The notes: a model not told the origin generated them from the letters alone. DNA of 64,000 nt from Candidatus Accumulibacter sp. ACC003 (GCF_907163085.1 NZ_CAJQTX010000005.1:124001-188000); one strand, 5' to 3'. Counted from the stretch's first letter, positions 33,496 through 42,022 are shown. Made by a program: numbers and translations.

Positions 33496-35200
33496 ATAAC
33501 GGTGGATGAAGCGAGATCGGCTTCTGCCTACGCAGCGCGCTTCTGGGCTTTTGGCTTGAGGGGGAAGGCAAGGCCAATGGCACCGAGGATCTGTGCCTGT
33601 TGCTCGTCCGGGCGCGGCAGGTGAGTGTGACGCTGACCGTTGCGGTCGGTGCTGTAGAGGTAGGTCAGTCGTCCGAGCGCCAGTAGGGCGTCGTCCGAGG
33701 TAATGGCGGTACTACTGCTTTCGGTCGTGCCGAAGGCCTGACGCAGCCCCGCTTCAAACTGTCGGGTGATCTTCAACGCCAGCATCGCCACGAACACATG
33801 CGCTTTGGTGCGCTCGGCCTTGCGCAGGAAGATCGGACGGATTTCCAGGAAGGCGGTCTTCACGGTGCGGAAGTTGCGCTCGACTTTTTGCAGGTCCCGA
33901 TAGCGCGCATCGACCGTCTTGGCATCCATCATGTCCACCGGCACGTTCGTTTCCAGGAGGTAGCAGCCGTCGAGCAGAGCGTCCTGCGCTTTGGCCTCCT
34001 CGTCGATAGACCAGACAATGACGCGTTCCTCCAGCGTCAGCGTGACAAACCCGCTGAGCTTGTGGCGCTTGGCCCAGTTCTGCAGGGCGGCCAGGCCTGT
34101 CGCGGCGCTGGCGCGGGTGGAGTCCTTGACGAAGGCGTTACGTGCGGTGATCTTTGCCTGCAACTGGGTCAGCTTGTCGTCCCGCCGCCGCTCCTCGCGT
34201 ACCCGCACGGTATCGTTGCGGCGCACGATCAGGCGCTTGTCGCCGTGCTCCACCTCGCACAGATGTGCGTCGAAGAGATCCGTCTGCAACACGCCCTGCT
34301 TGAGAAAGGTACGCACCTGGGCGTCAGTCAAGGCGGTGATATAACGAAAGCCCTGCGCCGACAGCGCCGCTTTCCCCTTGGCTTTGATCATTCCCCGGTC
34401 GCCGACCAGCACCACCTCGGCCAGGCCGAATTGCTCTTTGAGAATCGTGATCTGACTGGCCACCGTCGTCGGGTCCGCCGTGTTGTCTTCGAAGACTCGC
34501 ACAGCCAGGGGCTCCCCGTCCTCCGCGGTCAATAAACCGATGACGATTTGCTGCTTGCCCCGCTTGCCGTCGCGGTTGTAACCGTACCGCCCCAACTCGT
34601 TGCATTCCCCTTCAAAGTAGCTCGAGGTGACGTCGTAGAGCACCAATACCGGTGGCTGGCCCTGTTGTTTGACATAGGCCTGGTACAGCTCGCGCTCAAT
34701 GCGCTCCTGCTGGCTCGCCAGCCAGTCCAGCGCCGCGTAGAGATCATCCTCATCAAAGTCGTCCACCCCCAGCACGCTGGCCACCGCGTGCTGCTGCGCC
34801 CAGCGCACCGCCGACAACCGCGACCCACCATGCGCGATGCGTGCCAGAATCAGGAACAAGTTGAGCTTGCTTTCCGGGGCCGTGCCCAGCACCCGCGTGA
34901 TGCCCACCTGGTCAGCCAGATGCTTGAGCGCAAACAGAACACCGAAAATCTCACCACTGGTCATCTCCCCGGACCAATCGTCGAACTCGCCTTTCACCAG
35001 ACGTTCCATCGCGGTGATCTGCTCCGCAGACCAATTCGTCAGATTGGCGATAGTCCGTGTGCAGACCTTGCCCCCCTCGCGATACGATTCGCGAAGCAGA
35101 ATGGCTGGCCTAGACTTGCGGTTGGGGATGTGGGCGATGTACATGCCGACACTTAACAATATAACGACATGTTTGTAAAACCGTAAATACATTGTTACAT
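33480..35200. mobile_element. IS1634-family insertion sequence (ends approximate)
   Basis: The element carries one transposase gene on the minus strand. A short inverted TGTATTT (33483-33489) and AAATACA (35185-35191) flanks it, but full terminal repeats and a target duplication could not be resolved by eye, so the boundaries are approximate. Confidence 0.6.
33528..35144 (-). CDS. IS1634-family transposase
   Basis: A 538-residue DDE transposase of the IS4 superfamily. The start at 35144 gives MYIAHIPNRKSRPAILLRES, the family's usual N terminus; the open frame begins 16 codons earlier. The core includes LYDVTSSYFEGE and VGDRGMI around residues 200-290, which hold catalytic aspartates, and the C-terminal YRDLQKVERNFRTVKT region holds the glutamate (YREK-like block). 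The frame is intact, so the element may be active. Confidence 0.93.
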   Translation of the reverse strand: MYIAHIPNRKSRPAILLRESYREGGKVCTRTIANLTNWSAEQITAMERLVKGEFDDWSGEMTSGEIFGVLFALKHLADQVGITRVLGTAPESKLNLFLILARIAHGGSRLSAVRWAQQHAVASVLGVDDFDEDDLYAALDWLASQQERIERELYQAYVKQQGQPPVLVLYDVTSSYFEGECNELGRYGYNRDGKRGKQQIVIGLLTAEDGEPLAVRVFEDNTADPTTVASQITILKEQFGLAEVVLVGDRGMIKAKGKAALSAQGFRYITALTDAQVRTFLKQGVLQTDLFDAHLCEVEHGDKRLIVRRNDTVRVREERRRDDKLTQLQAKITARNAFVKDSTRASAATGLAALQNWAKRHKLSGFVTLTLEERVIVWSIDEEAKAQDALLDGCYLLETNVPVDMMDAKTVDARYRDLQKVERNFRTVKTAFLEIRPIFLRKAERTKAHVFVAMLALKITRQFEAGLRQAFGTTESSSTAITSDDALLALGRLTYLYSTDRNGQRHTHLPRPDEQQAQILGAIGLAFPLKPKAQKRAA

Positions 35201-35389
35201 GCCTACGCGTTCGGGCGATTTATGGCTTACTTCAATTACATCAACGACTTACATTGATGGTGCGTGGAAGATCCGCCCGGGAAACACGCCGCCGCCACGA
35301 TTGACGCCGGGTCGGGACCGCGCCAGCGGCTCGCCGGCAGGCTCGACAGCCGACGGCGGCGCAACGACGATAACGCGGCGGAGACGCGC

Positions 35390-35397
35390 CTGGGCAA
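35390..35397 (+). repeat. Target-site direct repeat, left flank of ISAs1 copy 1
   Basis: CTGGGCAA, repeated exactly between the copies and after copy 2. Confidence 0.75.
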
Positions 35398-35425
35398 GCA
35401 CGGTAAATTTGTTCTCGTGCCGGGA

Positions 35426-36175
35426 TCAAGGTGATACGTGGCCTGTAGAATTTTTGGTCATGCGCAGGTAGTCGAAGACCAATCGGATGTTGCGGTTGAG
35501 GTGGCGCATTTTTTCGGAAATGCTGGTTTTGCCGTCGGAGAAGTGGTGCAGGATTCCGACGGCAAAGCGGCGCAGGCGTGACATGTTCTCGGGTCCGTAA
35601 CCAGTCCGAATACGGCTACGGTCCTCGTCGTAGTTCCAGTCGATGACGTAGTGACAGCGGTTCTCTATCGACCAATGGCCGCGATTGATGGCGAGAATTT
35701 GCTGTGGGCTGGCCTGTTCTGGAGGGCGACTGGTGATCCCGAGAGCGATTTCGTGCGTCCGCTTGCCGCTCTTCTTGTGCAGCACTTCGCGCTCGATCAA
35801 GAACACCTGGCCGACATACGGGAAGTCGAGATAGGCGTTGAGGGCATTGCTGCACCAAATACGCCGAGTCTCGATCCGACCATGGTCAGGTGGCGAAACC
35901 GCCACGAAGTCTGCCCCCTTCCGATCCTGGAAGAGGAGCGCGATATCGGCTTGCAGTGTTGGCTGATTGCCTTTGACCGTGAAGTGATAGTGCGCCTTGC
36001 GCTCCACCAGGTAGGTCGCCAGCTTGCGCTGTGTCAGTAGCGCGTCGGCGGTGATGTCCTTGCCCTGAATATCGATCGCATCGAGCAGGGGTATGAACAT
36101 CCCGATTTCATTGGTCTGCTTGAGCTCGTCCCCGCCATTTACGGGCAAGGTGCCGACTTTTTTTGGGTGTGACAC
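35426..36175 (-). CDS. ISAs1-type transposase, C-terminal frame, copy 1
   Basis: A frame of 249 codons holding the catalytic core end of the ISAs1 transposase: DALLTQRKLA, HYHFTVKGNQPTL, and RGHWSIENRCHYVIDW with EDRSRIRTGYGPENMSRLRR. It is not expected to be made alone; it joins the upstream DUF4338-transposase frame by a -1 slip at A AAA AAG (36157-36163). The stop at 35426 lies 28 bases inside the element's left end. Confidence 0.85.
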   Translation of the reverse strand: MSHPKKVGTLPVNGGDELKQTNEIGMFIPLLDAIDIQGKDITADALLTQRKLATYLVERKAHYHFTVKGNQPTLQADIALLFQDRKGADFVAVSPPDHGRIETRRIWCSNALNAYLDFPYVGQVFLIEREVLHKKSGKRTHEIALGITSRPPEQASPQQILAINRGHWSIENRCHYVIDWNYDEDRSRIRTGYGPENMSRLRRFAVGILHHFSDGKTSISEKMRHLNRNIRLVFDYLRMTKNSTGHVSP

Positions 36176-37212
36176 ACGCCGGTCTGATGCCCGACCACGC
36201 TCATGATGTGTGCTTGCTGACCGTGCTCGTCATGGGCATTGCGCATGGTCTTGCCGTCGACCGCCAGACTGGGGTCGTCTTGAGCATAGGCCTTGTTCCA
36301 CTGCTGACACGCTTGATCGAGCGCCATGGGATCGACACGGATCAGGACGTCACGAATGATGAACTCGCTGGGTACGCGGTAAACGCCCTTCTCGCGACGA
36401 CAGCGGAAACGCTCGCGTGCTTTCGGTGTGAGGTCTTTGGCCCACCCGGCGATGGCTTTGTAGCCCCGCATTCCGCACAAGACCGCCGCCGTGGCGATGG
36501 CCAGAACGGCAGGAAGGGGGTGACGCCTTCCTTGCGCGCGCCGCGGGTCGGCGATGCCGGCAAAGAAATCGGGAAGCGTGCGCATCTGTTCGGCGGTGAG
36601 CATCATCCTGGGCGCTCCTGTGCGATAGCGGGGGTTGAGTATCGAGCGGGAAAGTTGGCCGCGAGCGTCCGCCTGCAAGGGGCGAACAAAGACAACTTTG
36701 GGCGACGTCGGGTGGGCGCTGTAGCCTTCTCGGGTGCGGCGAAAGCCTTGCGTCAGCCCCAGAGGCGTCCAGTTCGCGGCGCGATAGACGGTCCCCTGGA
36801 AGCGCGAGGGGTCCACAAAGGTCTCCAGCAGTAACAGCGGCTTCCCGAAATGCGCCTGCCAATCCTCGGCGACCCGTCGCTCGCACAGCGAGAGCACCTT
36901 GGAGCCGAGATTGGGGTAATGCCAATCGGGAAGGATCAGAAAGCGACTGTTGTTGGCGACCAGGCCCAAGCGATCGTACTGATGCCGATAGTCCCAGCCG
37001 ATCCAGCGGTCACGAACGCCGCATTTCCAGGCCGCCGCAGAGAAACTCAGCAGGGCCGTCCACTTTTCGCCGTAGGTGGCCACGTACCAAAGCGTGTGCC
37101 CGATCTTCGCCAGGTCGCCCAAGTAGTGATGCTCTGCCATCAACTCCCGATAGCGAGCCTCTTCGCTCTTGCCCACCAAGCGAACACGCAATGCACCAAG
37201 AACGCTTTCCAT
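36139..37212 (-). CDS. DUF4338-ISAs1 transposase, N-terminal frame, copy 1
   Basis: A 357-codon frame. Residues 1 to about 195 match DUF4338, the domain found in DruA of Druantia (AEHHYLGD, LSFSAAAWKCGVRDRWIGW, NNSRFLILPDW, LLLLETFVDPSRFQGTVYRAANW). Residues about 205-350 are the ISAs1 N-terminal part (MRTLPDFFAGIADPRR, FIIRDVLIRVDP, SLAVDGKTMRNA). The frame runs off after the A7 run. A -1 shift joins it to the 35426-36175 frame, giving a product near 595 residues with the family's normal order DGKTMR-...-DALLTQRK. Confidence 0.85.
   Translation of the reverse strand: MESVLGALRVRLVGKSEEARYRELMAEHHYLGDLAKIGHTLWYVATYGEKWTALLSFSAAAWKCGVRDRWIGWDYRHQYDRLGLVANNSRFLILPDWHYPNLGSKVLSLCERRVAEDWQAHFGKPLLLLETFVDPSRFQGTVYRAANWTPLGLTQGFRRTREGYSAHPTSPKVVFVRPLQADARGQLSRSILNPRYRTGAPRMMLTAEQMRTLPDFFAGIADPRRAQGRRHPLPAVLAIATAAVLCGMRGYKAIAGWAKDLTPKARERFRCRREKGVYRVPSEFIIRDVLIRVDPMALDQACQQWNKAYAQDDPSLAVDGKTMRNAHDEHGQQAHIMSVVGHQTGVCHTQKKSAPCP
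36157..36163 (-). promoter_or_regulatory. -1 frameshift slippery site A AAA AAG, copy 1
   Basis: On the minus strand the zero frame reads ACC CAA AAA AAG TCG. The heptamer A AAA AAG is the strongest known bacterial -1 slippery site (as in dnaX). The -1 frame continues GTC GGC into the catalytic half. A short possible stem (CCCG with CGGG) lies about 15 bases downstream. Confidence 0.8.
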
Positions 37213-37307
37213 GCGCCATTTATACGGACTTCCGGCGCAGATGTCCAGGGGGAAGAACTAACTGCTTGATTGCCCGTGCGTTGCCTGAGAGGACAAATCC
37301 ACCCTGC

Positions 37308-37315
37308 CTGGGCAA
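37308..37315 (+). repeat. Shared direct repeat between the two ISAs1 copies
   Basis: CTGGGCAA, a single copy between the right end of copy 1 and the left end of copy 2. Confidence 0.75.
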
Positions 37316-37343
37316 GCACGGTAAATTTGTTCTCGTGCCGGGA

Positions 37344-38093
37344 TCAAGGTGATACGTGGCCTGTAGAATTTTTGGTCATGCGCAGGTAGTCGAAGACCAA
37401 TCGGATGTTGCGGTTGAGGTGGCGCATTTTTTCGGAAATGCTGGTTTTGCCGTCGGAGAAGTGGTGCAGGATTCCGACGGCAAAGCGGCGCAGGCGTGAC
37501 ATGTTCTCGGGTCCGTAACCAGTCCGAATACGGCTACGGTCCTCGTCGTAGTTCCAGTCGATGACGTAGTGACAGCGGTTCTCTATCGACCAATGGCCGC
37601 GATTGATGGCGAGGATTTGCTGTGGGCTGGCCTGTTCTGGAGGGCGACTGGTGATCCCGAGAGCGATTTCGTGCGTCCGCTTGCCGCTCTTCTTGTGCAG
37701 CACTTCGCGCTCGATCAAGAACACCTGGCCGACATACGGGAAGTCGAGATAGGCGTTGAGGGCATTGCTGCACCAAATACGCCGAGTCTCGATCCGACCA
37801 TGGTCAGGTGGCGAAACCGCCACGAAGTCTGCCCCCTTCCGATCCTGGAAGAGGAGCGCGATATCGGCTTGCAGTGTTGGCTGATTGCCTTTGACCGTGA
37901 AGTGATAGTGCGCCTTGCGCTCCACCAGGTAGGTCGCCAGCTTGCGCTGTGTCAGTAGCGCGTCGGCGGTGATGTCCTTGCCCTGAATATCGATCGCATC
38001 GAGCAGGGGTATGAACATCCCGATTTCATTGGTCTGCTTGAGCTCGTCCCCGCCATTTACGGGCAAGGTGCCGACTTTTTTTGGGTGTGACAC
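37344..38093 (-). CDS. ISAs1-type transposase, C-terminal frame, copy 2
   Basis: Same protein as the copy 1 frame; one silent base change noted near 37612. It carries the KGNQPTL and RGHWSIENR blocks. It is read only after a -1 slip at 38075-38081. Confidence 0.85.
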   Translation of the reverse strand: MSHPKKVGTLPVNGGDELKQTNEIGMFIPLLDAIDIQGKDITADALLTQRKLATYLVERKAHYHFTVKGNQPTLQADIALLFQDRKGADFVAVSPPDHGRIETRRIWCSNALNAYLDFPYVGQVFLIEREVLHKKSGKRTHEIALGITSRPPEQASPQQILAINRGHWSIENRCHYVIDWNYDEDRSRIRTGYGPENMSRLRRFAVGILHHFSDGKTSISEKMRHLNRNIRLVFDYLRMTKNSTGHVSP

Positions 38094-39130
38094 ACGCCGG
38101 TCTGATGCCCGACCACGCTCATGATGTGTGCTTGCTGACCGTGCTCGTCATGGGCATTGCGCATGGTCTTGCCGTCGACCGCCAGACTGGGGTCGTCTTG
38201 AGCATAGGCCTTGTTCCACTGCTGACACGCTTGATCGAGCGCCATGGGATCGACACGGATCAGGACGTCACGAATGATGAACTCGCTGGGTACGCGGTAA
38301 ACGCCCTTCTCGCGACGACAGCGGAAACGCTCGCGTGCTTTCGGTGTGAGGTCTTTGGCCCACCCGGCGATGGCTTTGTAGCCCCGCATTCCGCACAAGA
38401 CCGCCGCCGTGGCGATGGCCAGAACGGCAGGAAGGGGGTGACGCCTTCCTTGCGCGCGCCGCGGGTAGGCGATGCCGGCAAAGAAATCGGGAAGCGTGCG
38501 CATCTGTTCGGCGGTGAGCATCATCCTGGGCGCTCCTGTGCGATAGCGGGGGTTGAGTATCGAGCGGGAAAGTTGGCCGCGAGCGTCCGCCTGCAAGGGG
38601 CGAACAAAGACAACTTTGGGCGACGTCGGGTGGGCGCTGTAGCCTTCTCGGGTGCGGCGAAAGCCTTGCGTCAGCCCCAGAGGCGTCCAGTTCGCGGCGC
38701 GATAGACGGTCCCCTGGAAGCGCGAGGGGTCCACAAAGGTCTCCAGCAGTAACAGCGGCTTCCCGAAATGCGCCTGCCAATCCTCGGCGACCCGTCGCTC
38801 GCACAGCGAGAGCACCTTGGAGCCGAGATTGGGGTAATGCCAATCGGGAAGGATCAGAAAGCGACTGTTGTTGGCGACCAGGCCCAAGCGATCGTACTGA
38901 TGCCGATAGTCCCAGCCGATCCAGCGGTCACGAACGCCGCATTTCCAGGCCGCCGCAGAGAAACTCAGCAGGGCCGTCCACTTTTCGCCGTAGGTGGCCA
39001 CGTACCAAAGCGTGTGCCCGATCTTCGCCAGGTCGCCCAGGTAGTGATGCTCTGCCATCAACTCCCGATAGCGAGCCTCTTCGCTCTTGCCCACCAAGCG
39101 AACACGCAATGCACCAAGAACGCTTTCCAT
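38057..39130 (-). CDS. DUF4338-ISAs1 transposase, N-terminal frame, copy 2
   Basis: Same as copy 1 except one substitution: GIAYPRR in copy 2 against GIADPRR in copy 1 (base 38465). Since related ISAs1 proteins, as I recall them, have Asp in this FxxixDPR motif, copy 2 may be the impaired copy. The domain plan is DUF4338 followed by the transposase N-terminal part, then the frameshift site. Confidence 0.85.
   Translation of the reverse strand: MESVLGALRVRLVGKSEEARYRELMAEHHYLGDLAKIGHTLWYVATYGEKWTALLSFSAAAWKCGVRDRWIGWDYRHQYDRLGLVANNSRFLILPDWHYPNLGSKVLSLCERRVAEDWQAHFGKPLLLLETFVDPSRFQGTVYRAANWTPLGLTQGFRRTREGYSAHPTSPKVVFVRPLQADARGQLSRSILNPRYRTGAPRMMLTAEQMRTLPDFFAGIAYPRRAQGRRHPLPAVLAIATAAVLCGMRGYKAIAGWAKDLTPKARERFRCRREKGVYRVPSEFIIRDVLIRVDPMALDQACQQWNKAYAQDDPSLAVDGKTMRNAHDEHGQQAHIMSVVGHQTGVCHTQKKSAPCP
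38075..38081 (-). promoter_or_regulatory. -1 frameshift slippery site A AAA AAG, copy 2
   Basis: Identical to copy 1 in sequence and context. Preservation in both copies argues that the shift is programmed and not a chance break. Confidence 0.8.
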
Positions 39131-39225
39131 GCGCCATTTATACGGACTTCCGGCGCAGATGTCCAGGGGGAAGAACTAACTGCTTGATTGCCCGTGCGTT
39201 GCCTGAGAGGACAAATCCACCCTGC

Positions 39226-39233
39226 CTGGGCAA
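39226..39233 (+). repeat. Target-site direct repeat, right flank of ISAs1 copy 2
   Basis: CTGGGCAA, the third exact copy. Confidence 0.75.
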
Positions 39234-39265
39234 GCCGCGCGATTCTCTCCGACGACAGATTCACG

Positions 39266-39271
39266 TATAAT
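39266..39271 (+). promoter_or_regulatory. Candidate -10 element of the petABC operon
   Basis: TATAAT, 51 bases before the petA start. No good -35 hexamer is seen upstream; the right end of ISAs1 copy 2 is 40 bases away. Confidence 0.5.
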
Positions 39272-39322
39272 GCCGCGGTTTAGTTCGTACCAACTTTCCA
39301 TTACGTGCTAGGGATCAGCGCT

Positions 39323-39919
39323 ATGAGCAATGAGAGCAAAGTGGACTGCGGCAGGCGGCGATTGGTCGTCGCGACCGCTGCTGTTGGCGGGGCGGGGGCG
39401 CTGGTAGCACTTGTACCCTTCCTCTCCAGCATGCTGCCGTCCGAGCGGGCCAAGGCAGCCGGCGCACCAGTCGAAGTCGATATCGGCAACCTCGAACTCG
39501 GGCAGATGATGACCGTCGAGTGGCGCGGCAAGCCGGTATGGATCATCAACCGCAACAAGCCAATGCTCGAGACGCTTCCCGAGCTCAACGACCAAATGGC
39601 CGACCCAAGTTCCGACAAGGACATGCAGCCGGAGTATTGCAAGAACGAGACGCGCTCGATAAAGCCCGAGTACATGGTCGTCGTCGGCATCTGTACCCAC
39701 CTCGGCTGCTCGCCATCGGCGAAATTCAAGCATGGTCCCGCAGACGGCATGGCCGCCGACTGGCTCGGCGGCTTCTTGTGCCCGTGCCACGGTTCCCACT
39801 TCGACTTTGCCGGCCGCGTCTTCAAGAGCCAGCCGGCACCCACCAACCTTGAGGTGCCGCCGCACATGTATCTGTCGGACACGCGCATCCTCATCGGTGA
39901 ACACAAGAAGGGGGCCTAA
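39323..39919 (+). CDS. petA: Ubiquinol-cytochrome c reductase Rieske iron-sulfur subunit
   Basis: A 198-residue subunit of the cytochrome bc1 complex. The N terminus has an RRR Tat-type signal that stays as membrane anchor (GRRRLVVATAAVGGAGALVALVPF). The 2Fe-2S ligands are CTHLGC (124-129) and CPCHGS (153-158). The start at 39323 has an AGGGA site; an ATG-less upstream extension in frame was not used. It transfers electrons from ubiquinol to cytochrome c1. Confidence 0.97.
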   Translation: MSNESKVDCGRRRLVVATAAVGGAGALVALVPFLSSMLPSERAKAAGAPVEVDIGNLELGQMMTVEWRGKPVWIINRNKPMLETLPELNDQMADPSSDKDMQPEYCKNETRSIKPEYMVVVGICTHLGCSPSAKFKHGPADGMAADWLGGFLCPCHGSHFDFAGRVFKSQPAPTNLEVPPHMYLSDTRILIGEHKKGA

Positions 39920-39922
39920 GCC

Positions 39923-41242
39923 ATGGCGTCGAATACCAACTTCGAAAAATACAAATCCGACGGCTCCCTGCAGGGCAAGGCGCTCGAGTGGTTTGACGCC
40001 CGTTTCCCGGCGACGTCGATGTGGCGCGGCCACCTCTCCGAATACTACGCACCGAAGAACTTCAACTTCTGGTACTTCTTCGGTTCGCTGGCGATGCTGG
40101 TGCTGGTCATCCAGATCGTTACCGGCATCTTCCTGGTCATGCACTACAAACCCGACGCCAGCCTCAACGCCAGCGGCATTCCAATCGCCTTTGCCAGCGT
40201 CGAATACATCATGCGCGACGTGCCCTGGGGATGGTTGGTGCGCTACATGCACTCGACCGGCGCCTCGGCGTTCTTCGTGGTGGTCTACCTGCACATGTTC
40301 CGCGGCATCATCTACGGCTCGTATCGACAGCCGCGCGAGCTGATCTGGGTTTTCGGCACGCTGCTCTTCCTGTGCCTGATGGCCGAGGCATTCATGGGCT
40401 ATCTGTTGCCGTGGGGACAGATGTCGTTCTGGGGTGCGCAGGTGATCGTCAACCTCTTCTCGGCGATTCCGCTGGTCGGCGAACCGCTCTCGATCTGGAT
40501 TCGCGGTGACTTCGTCGTCGGCGACGCGACGCTCAACCGTTTCTTCTCGTTCCACGTCATCGCCGTGCCGCTGGTCCTGCTCGGTCTGGTCGCCGCGCAC
40601 ATCCTGGCGCTGCACGAAGTCGGCTCGAACAACCCGGACGGCGTCGAGATCAAGAAACGCAAGGACGCGCAAGGCATCCCGCTCGACGGCATCCCCTTCC
40701 ACCCGTACTACTCGGTCAAGGACATCGTCGGCGTCGTCGTCTTCCTGATGGTCTTCTCGATCATCGTCTTCTTCGCTCCCGAAGGTGGCGGCTACTTCCT
40801 CGAGTACAACAACTTCATCCCGGCCGACCCGCTCAAGACGCCGCTGCATATTGCCCCGGTATGGTACTTCACGCCCTACTACTCGCTGCTGCGCGCCATG
40901 GTCTGGCCGCTGTTCGGCATCGACGCCAAGTTCTGGGGCGTCGTGGCGATGGGTGGTGGCGTCGTGATCCTGGCATTTCTGCCGTGGCTGGACCGCAGCC
41001 CGGTCAAGTCGATCCGCTATCGCGGGCCGATCTTCAAGACCCTGCTGACGATCTTCGTGATCTCGTTCTTCATCCTCGGCTTCCTTGGCACGAAAGCGCC
41101 ATCCTACGCTTTCTTCGGCATCATCCCGGGCGCTCCGGTGGCTCAGCTTCTCAGCCTGTACTACTTCCTCTTCTTCCTGACCATGCCATGGTGGTCGAAG
41201 ATCGACAAGTACAAGCCGGAACCCGACCGCGTGACGATGTAA
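39923..41242 (+). CDS. petB: Cytochrome b of the bc1 complex
   Basis: A 439-residue membrane protein with eight helices and the four heme-ligand histidines in helices B and D (MHSTGAS and HMFRG near residues 110-128; FHVIAVPL and HILALHE near 212-233). The Qo-site motif is PVWY instead of the common PEWY (IAPVWYFTPYYSLLRA near residue 313), a variant known in some beta and gamma groups. A C-terminal extension after helix H is present. It lies 3 bases after petA. Confidence 0.97.
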   Translation: MASNTNFEKYKSDGSLQGKALEWFDARFPATSMWRGHLSEYYAPKNFNFWYFFGSLAMLVLVIQIVTGIFLVMHYKPDASLNASGIPIAFASVEYIMRDVPWGWLVRYMHSTGASAFFVVVYLHMFRGIIYGSYRQPRELIWVFGTLLFLCLMAEAFMGYLLPWGQMSFWGAQVIVNLFSAIPLVGEPLSIWIRGDFVVGDATLNRFFSFHVIAVPLVLLGLVAAHILALHEVGSNNPDGVEIKKRKDAQGIPLDGIPFHPYYSVKDIVGVVVFLMVFSIIVFFAPEGGGYFLEYNNFIPADPLKTPLHIAPVWYFTPYYSLLRAMVWPLFGIDAKFWGVVAMGGGVVILAFLPWLDRSPVKSIRYRGPIFKTLLTIFVISFFILGFLGTKAPSYAFFGIIPGAPVAQLLSLYYFLFFLTMPWWSKIDKYKPEPDRVTM

Positions 41243-41255
41243 AGGAAAGCACAAA

Positions 41256-41966
41256 ATGAAAAGATTGCTCACTGCATTGCTCGTTGCACCGGCCATTGCC
41301 CTGGCCAGCGGCGCCGCTGTTCATCTTGACAAGGCTCCCGATGTGCAGAGCAACAATGCCGCGCTGCAAAGCGGCGCCAGGACCTTTGTCAACTACTGCA
41401 TGAACTGCCACGGCTTGAGCTATGTCCGCTACAACCGTCTGACCCAGCTCGGTCTGACCGAGCAGCAGATCAAGGAAAACCTGTTGTTTACCGCCGACAA
41501 GGTCGGCGAACCGATGCGCATTGCCGCGCGGCCAGGCGAGCAAAAGGCCTGGTTTGGTGCAGCGCCTCCAGACCTGTCGCTGGTCGCGCGTTCGCGTGCC
41601 TCCGAAGACGGCAGCGGTGCCGACTGGCTGTACACCTATCTGCGCTCGTTCTACCGCGACGACAAGCGGCCGACTGGCTGGAACAACCTGATGTTCGAGA
41701 ACGTCGGCATGCCGCACGTGCTGTGGCAGTTGCAGGGGATACAGGTCCTGGACGCCGATCATCACCTGGAGCTGGCAACTCCCGGTACCCAGACACCTGC
41801 CGAATTCGACAAGACCATAGCCAACCTGGTCGGCTTCATGGTCTGGGCTGCGGAGCCAGAAGCCGGCTTCCGCAAGCAGCTCGGCTTCGGTGTTCTGGCC
41901 TATCTCCTGGTTCTCTTCGGCTTCGCCTACAAGATGAAGAAGAACTACTGGAAAGACATCAAGTAA
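41256..41966 (+). CDS. petC: Cytochrome c1
   Basis: A 236-residue subunit with a cleavable signal (MKRLLTALLVAPAIALASGA), heme-binding CMNCH at residues 48-52, an axial-Met region NVGMPHVLW and one C-terminal membrane helix (LGFGVLAYLLVLFGFAY) followed by KMKKNYW. It passes electrons from the Rieske protein to soluble cytochromes. It lies 13 bases after petB. Confidence 0.97.
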   Translation: MKRLLTALLVAPAIALASGAAVHLDKAPDVQSNNAALQSGARTFVNYCMNCHGLSYVRYNRLTQLGLTEQQIKENLLFTADKVGEPMRIAARPGEQKAWFGAAPPDLSLVARSRASEDGSGADWLYTYLRSFYRDDKRPTGWNNLMFENVGMPHVLWQLQGIQVLDADHHLELATPGTQTPAEFDKTIANLVGFMVWAAEPEAGFRKQLGFGVLAYLLVLFGFAYKMKKNYWKDIK

Positions 41967-42005
41967 CAACAGTCGCCGGGTTTCAGGCTACGGCATCGCC
42001 GGCGA

Positions 42006-42022
42006 GGGCGCGATACGCGCCC
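42006..42022 (+). terminator. Hairpin between petC and sspA
   Basis: Perfect 7-bp GC stem (42006-42012 with 42016-42022) with a three-base loop. No T-tract follows directly; a short T5 run lies 24 bases on. It may reduce readthrough from petABC into sspA. Confidence 0.4.

Larger units (their letters stand above)
35398..37307. mobile_element. ISAs1-type insertion sequence, copy 1 (1910 bp)
   Basis: The ends are imperfect inverted repeats: GCACGGTAAATTTGTTCTC at the left and GCAGGGTGGATTTGTCCTC (read inward) at the right, 15 of 19 matching. It is flanked by the 8-bp direct repeat CTGGGCAA. It carries two overlapping transposase frames on the minus strand. It differs from copy 2 at only three positions noted (about 35694, 36547, 37121). 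Confidence 0.85.
37316..39225. mobile_element. ISAs1-type insertion sequence, copy 2 (1910 bp)
   Basis: Same orientation, length, ends and gene content as copy 1, displaced by exactly 1918 bases (1910 plus one 8-bp repeat). Its right end lies about 40 bases before the -10 element of the petABC operon. Confidence 0.85.

Noticed and set aside
33480-35200. Clear terminal inverted repeats and target duplication for the IS1634 element
   Set aside because: Only a 7-base inverted match was seen; not enough to set the ends.
39308-41296. 662-codon open frame on the minus strand over petA-petB
   Set aside because: Antisense shadow of cytochrome bc1 genes in high-GC DNA; composition is rich in Asp/Arg/His/Val and no domain is seen.
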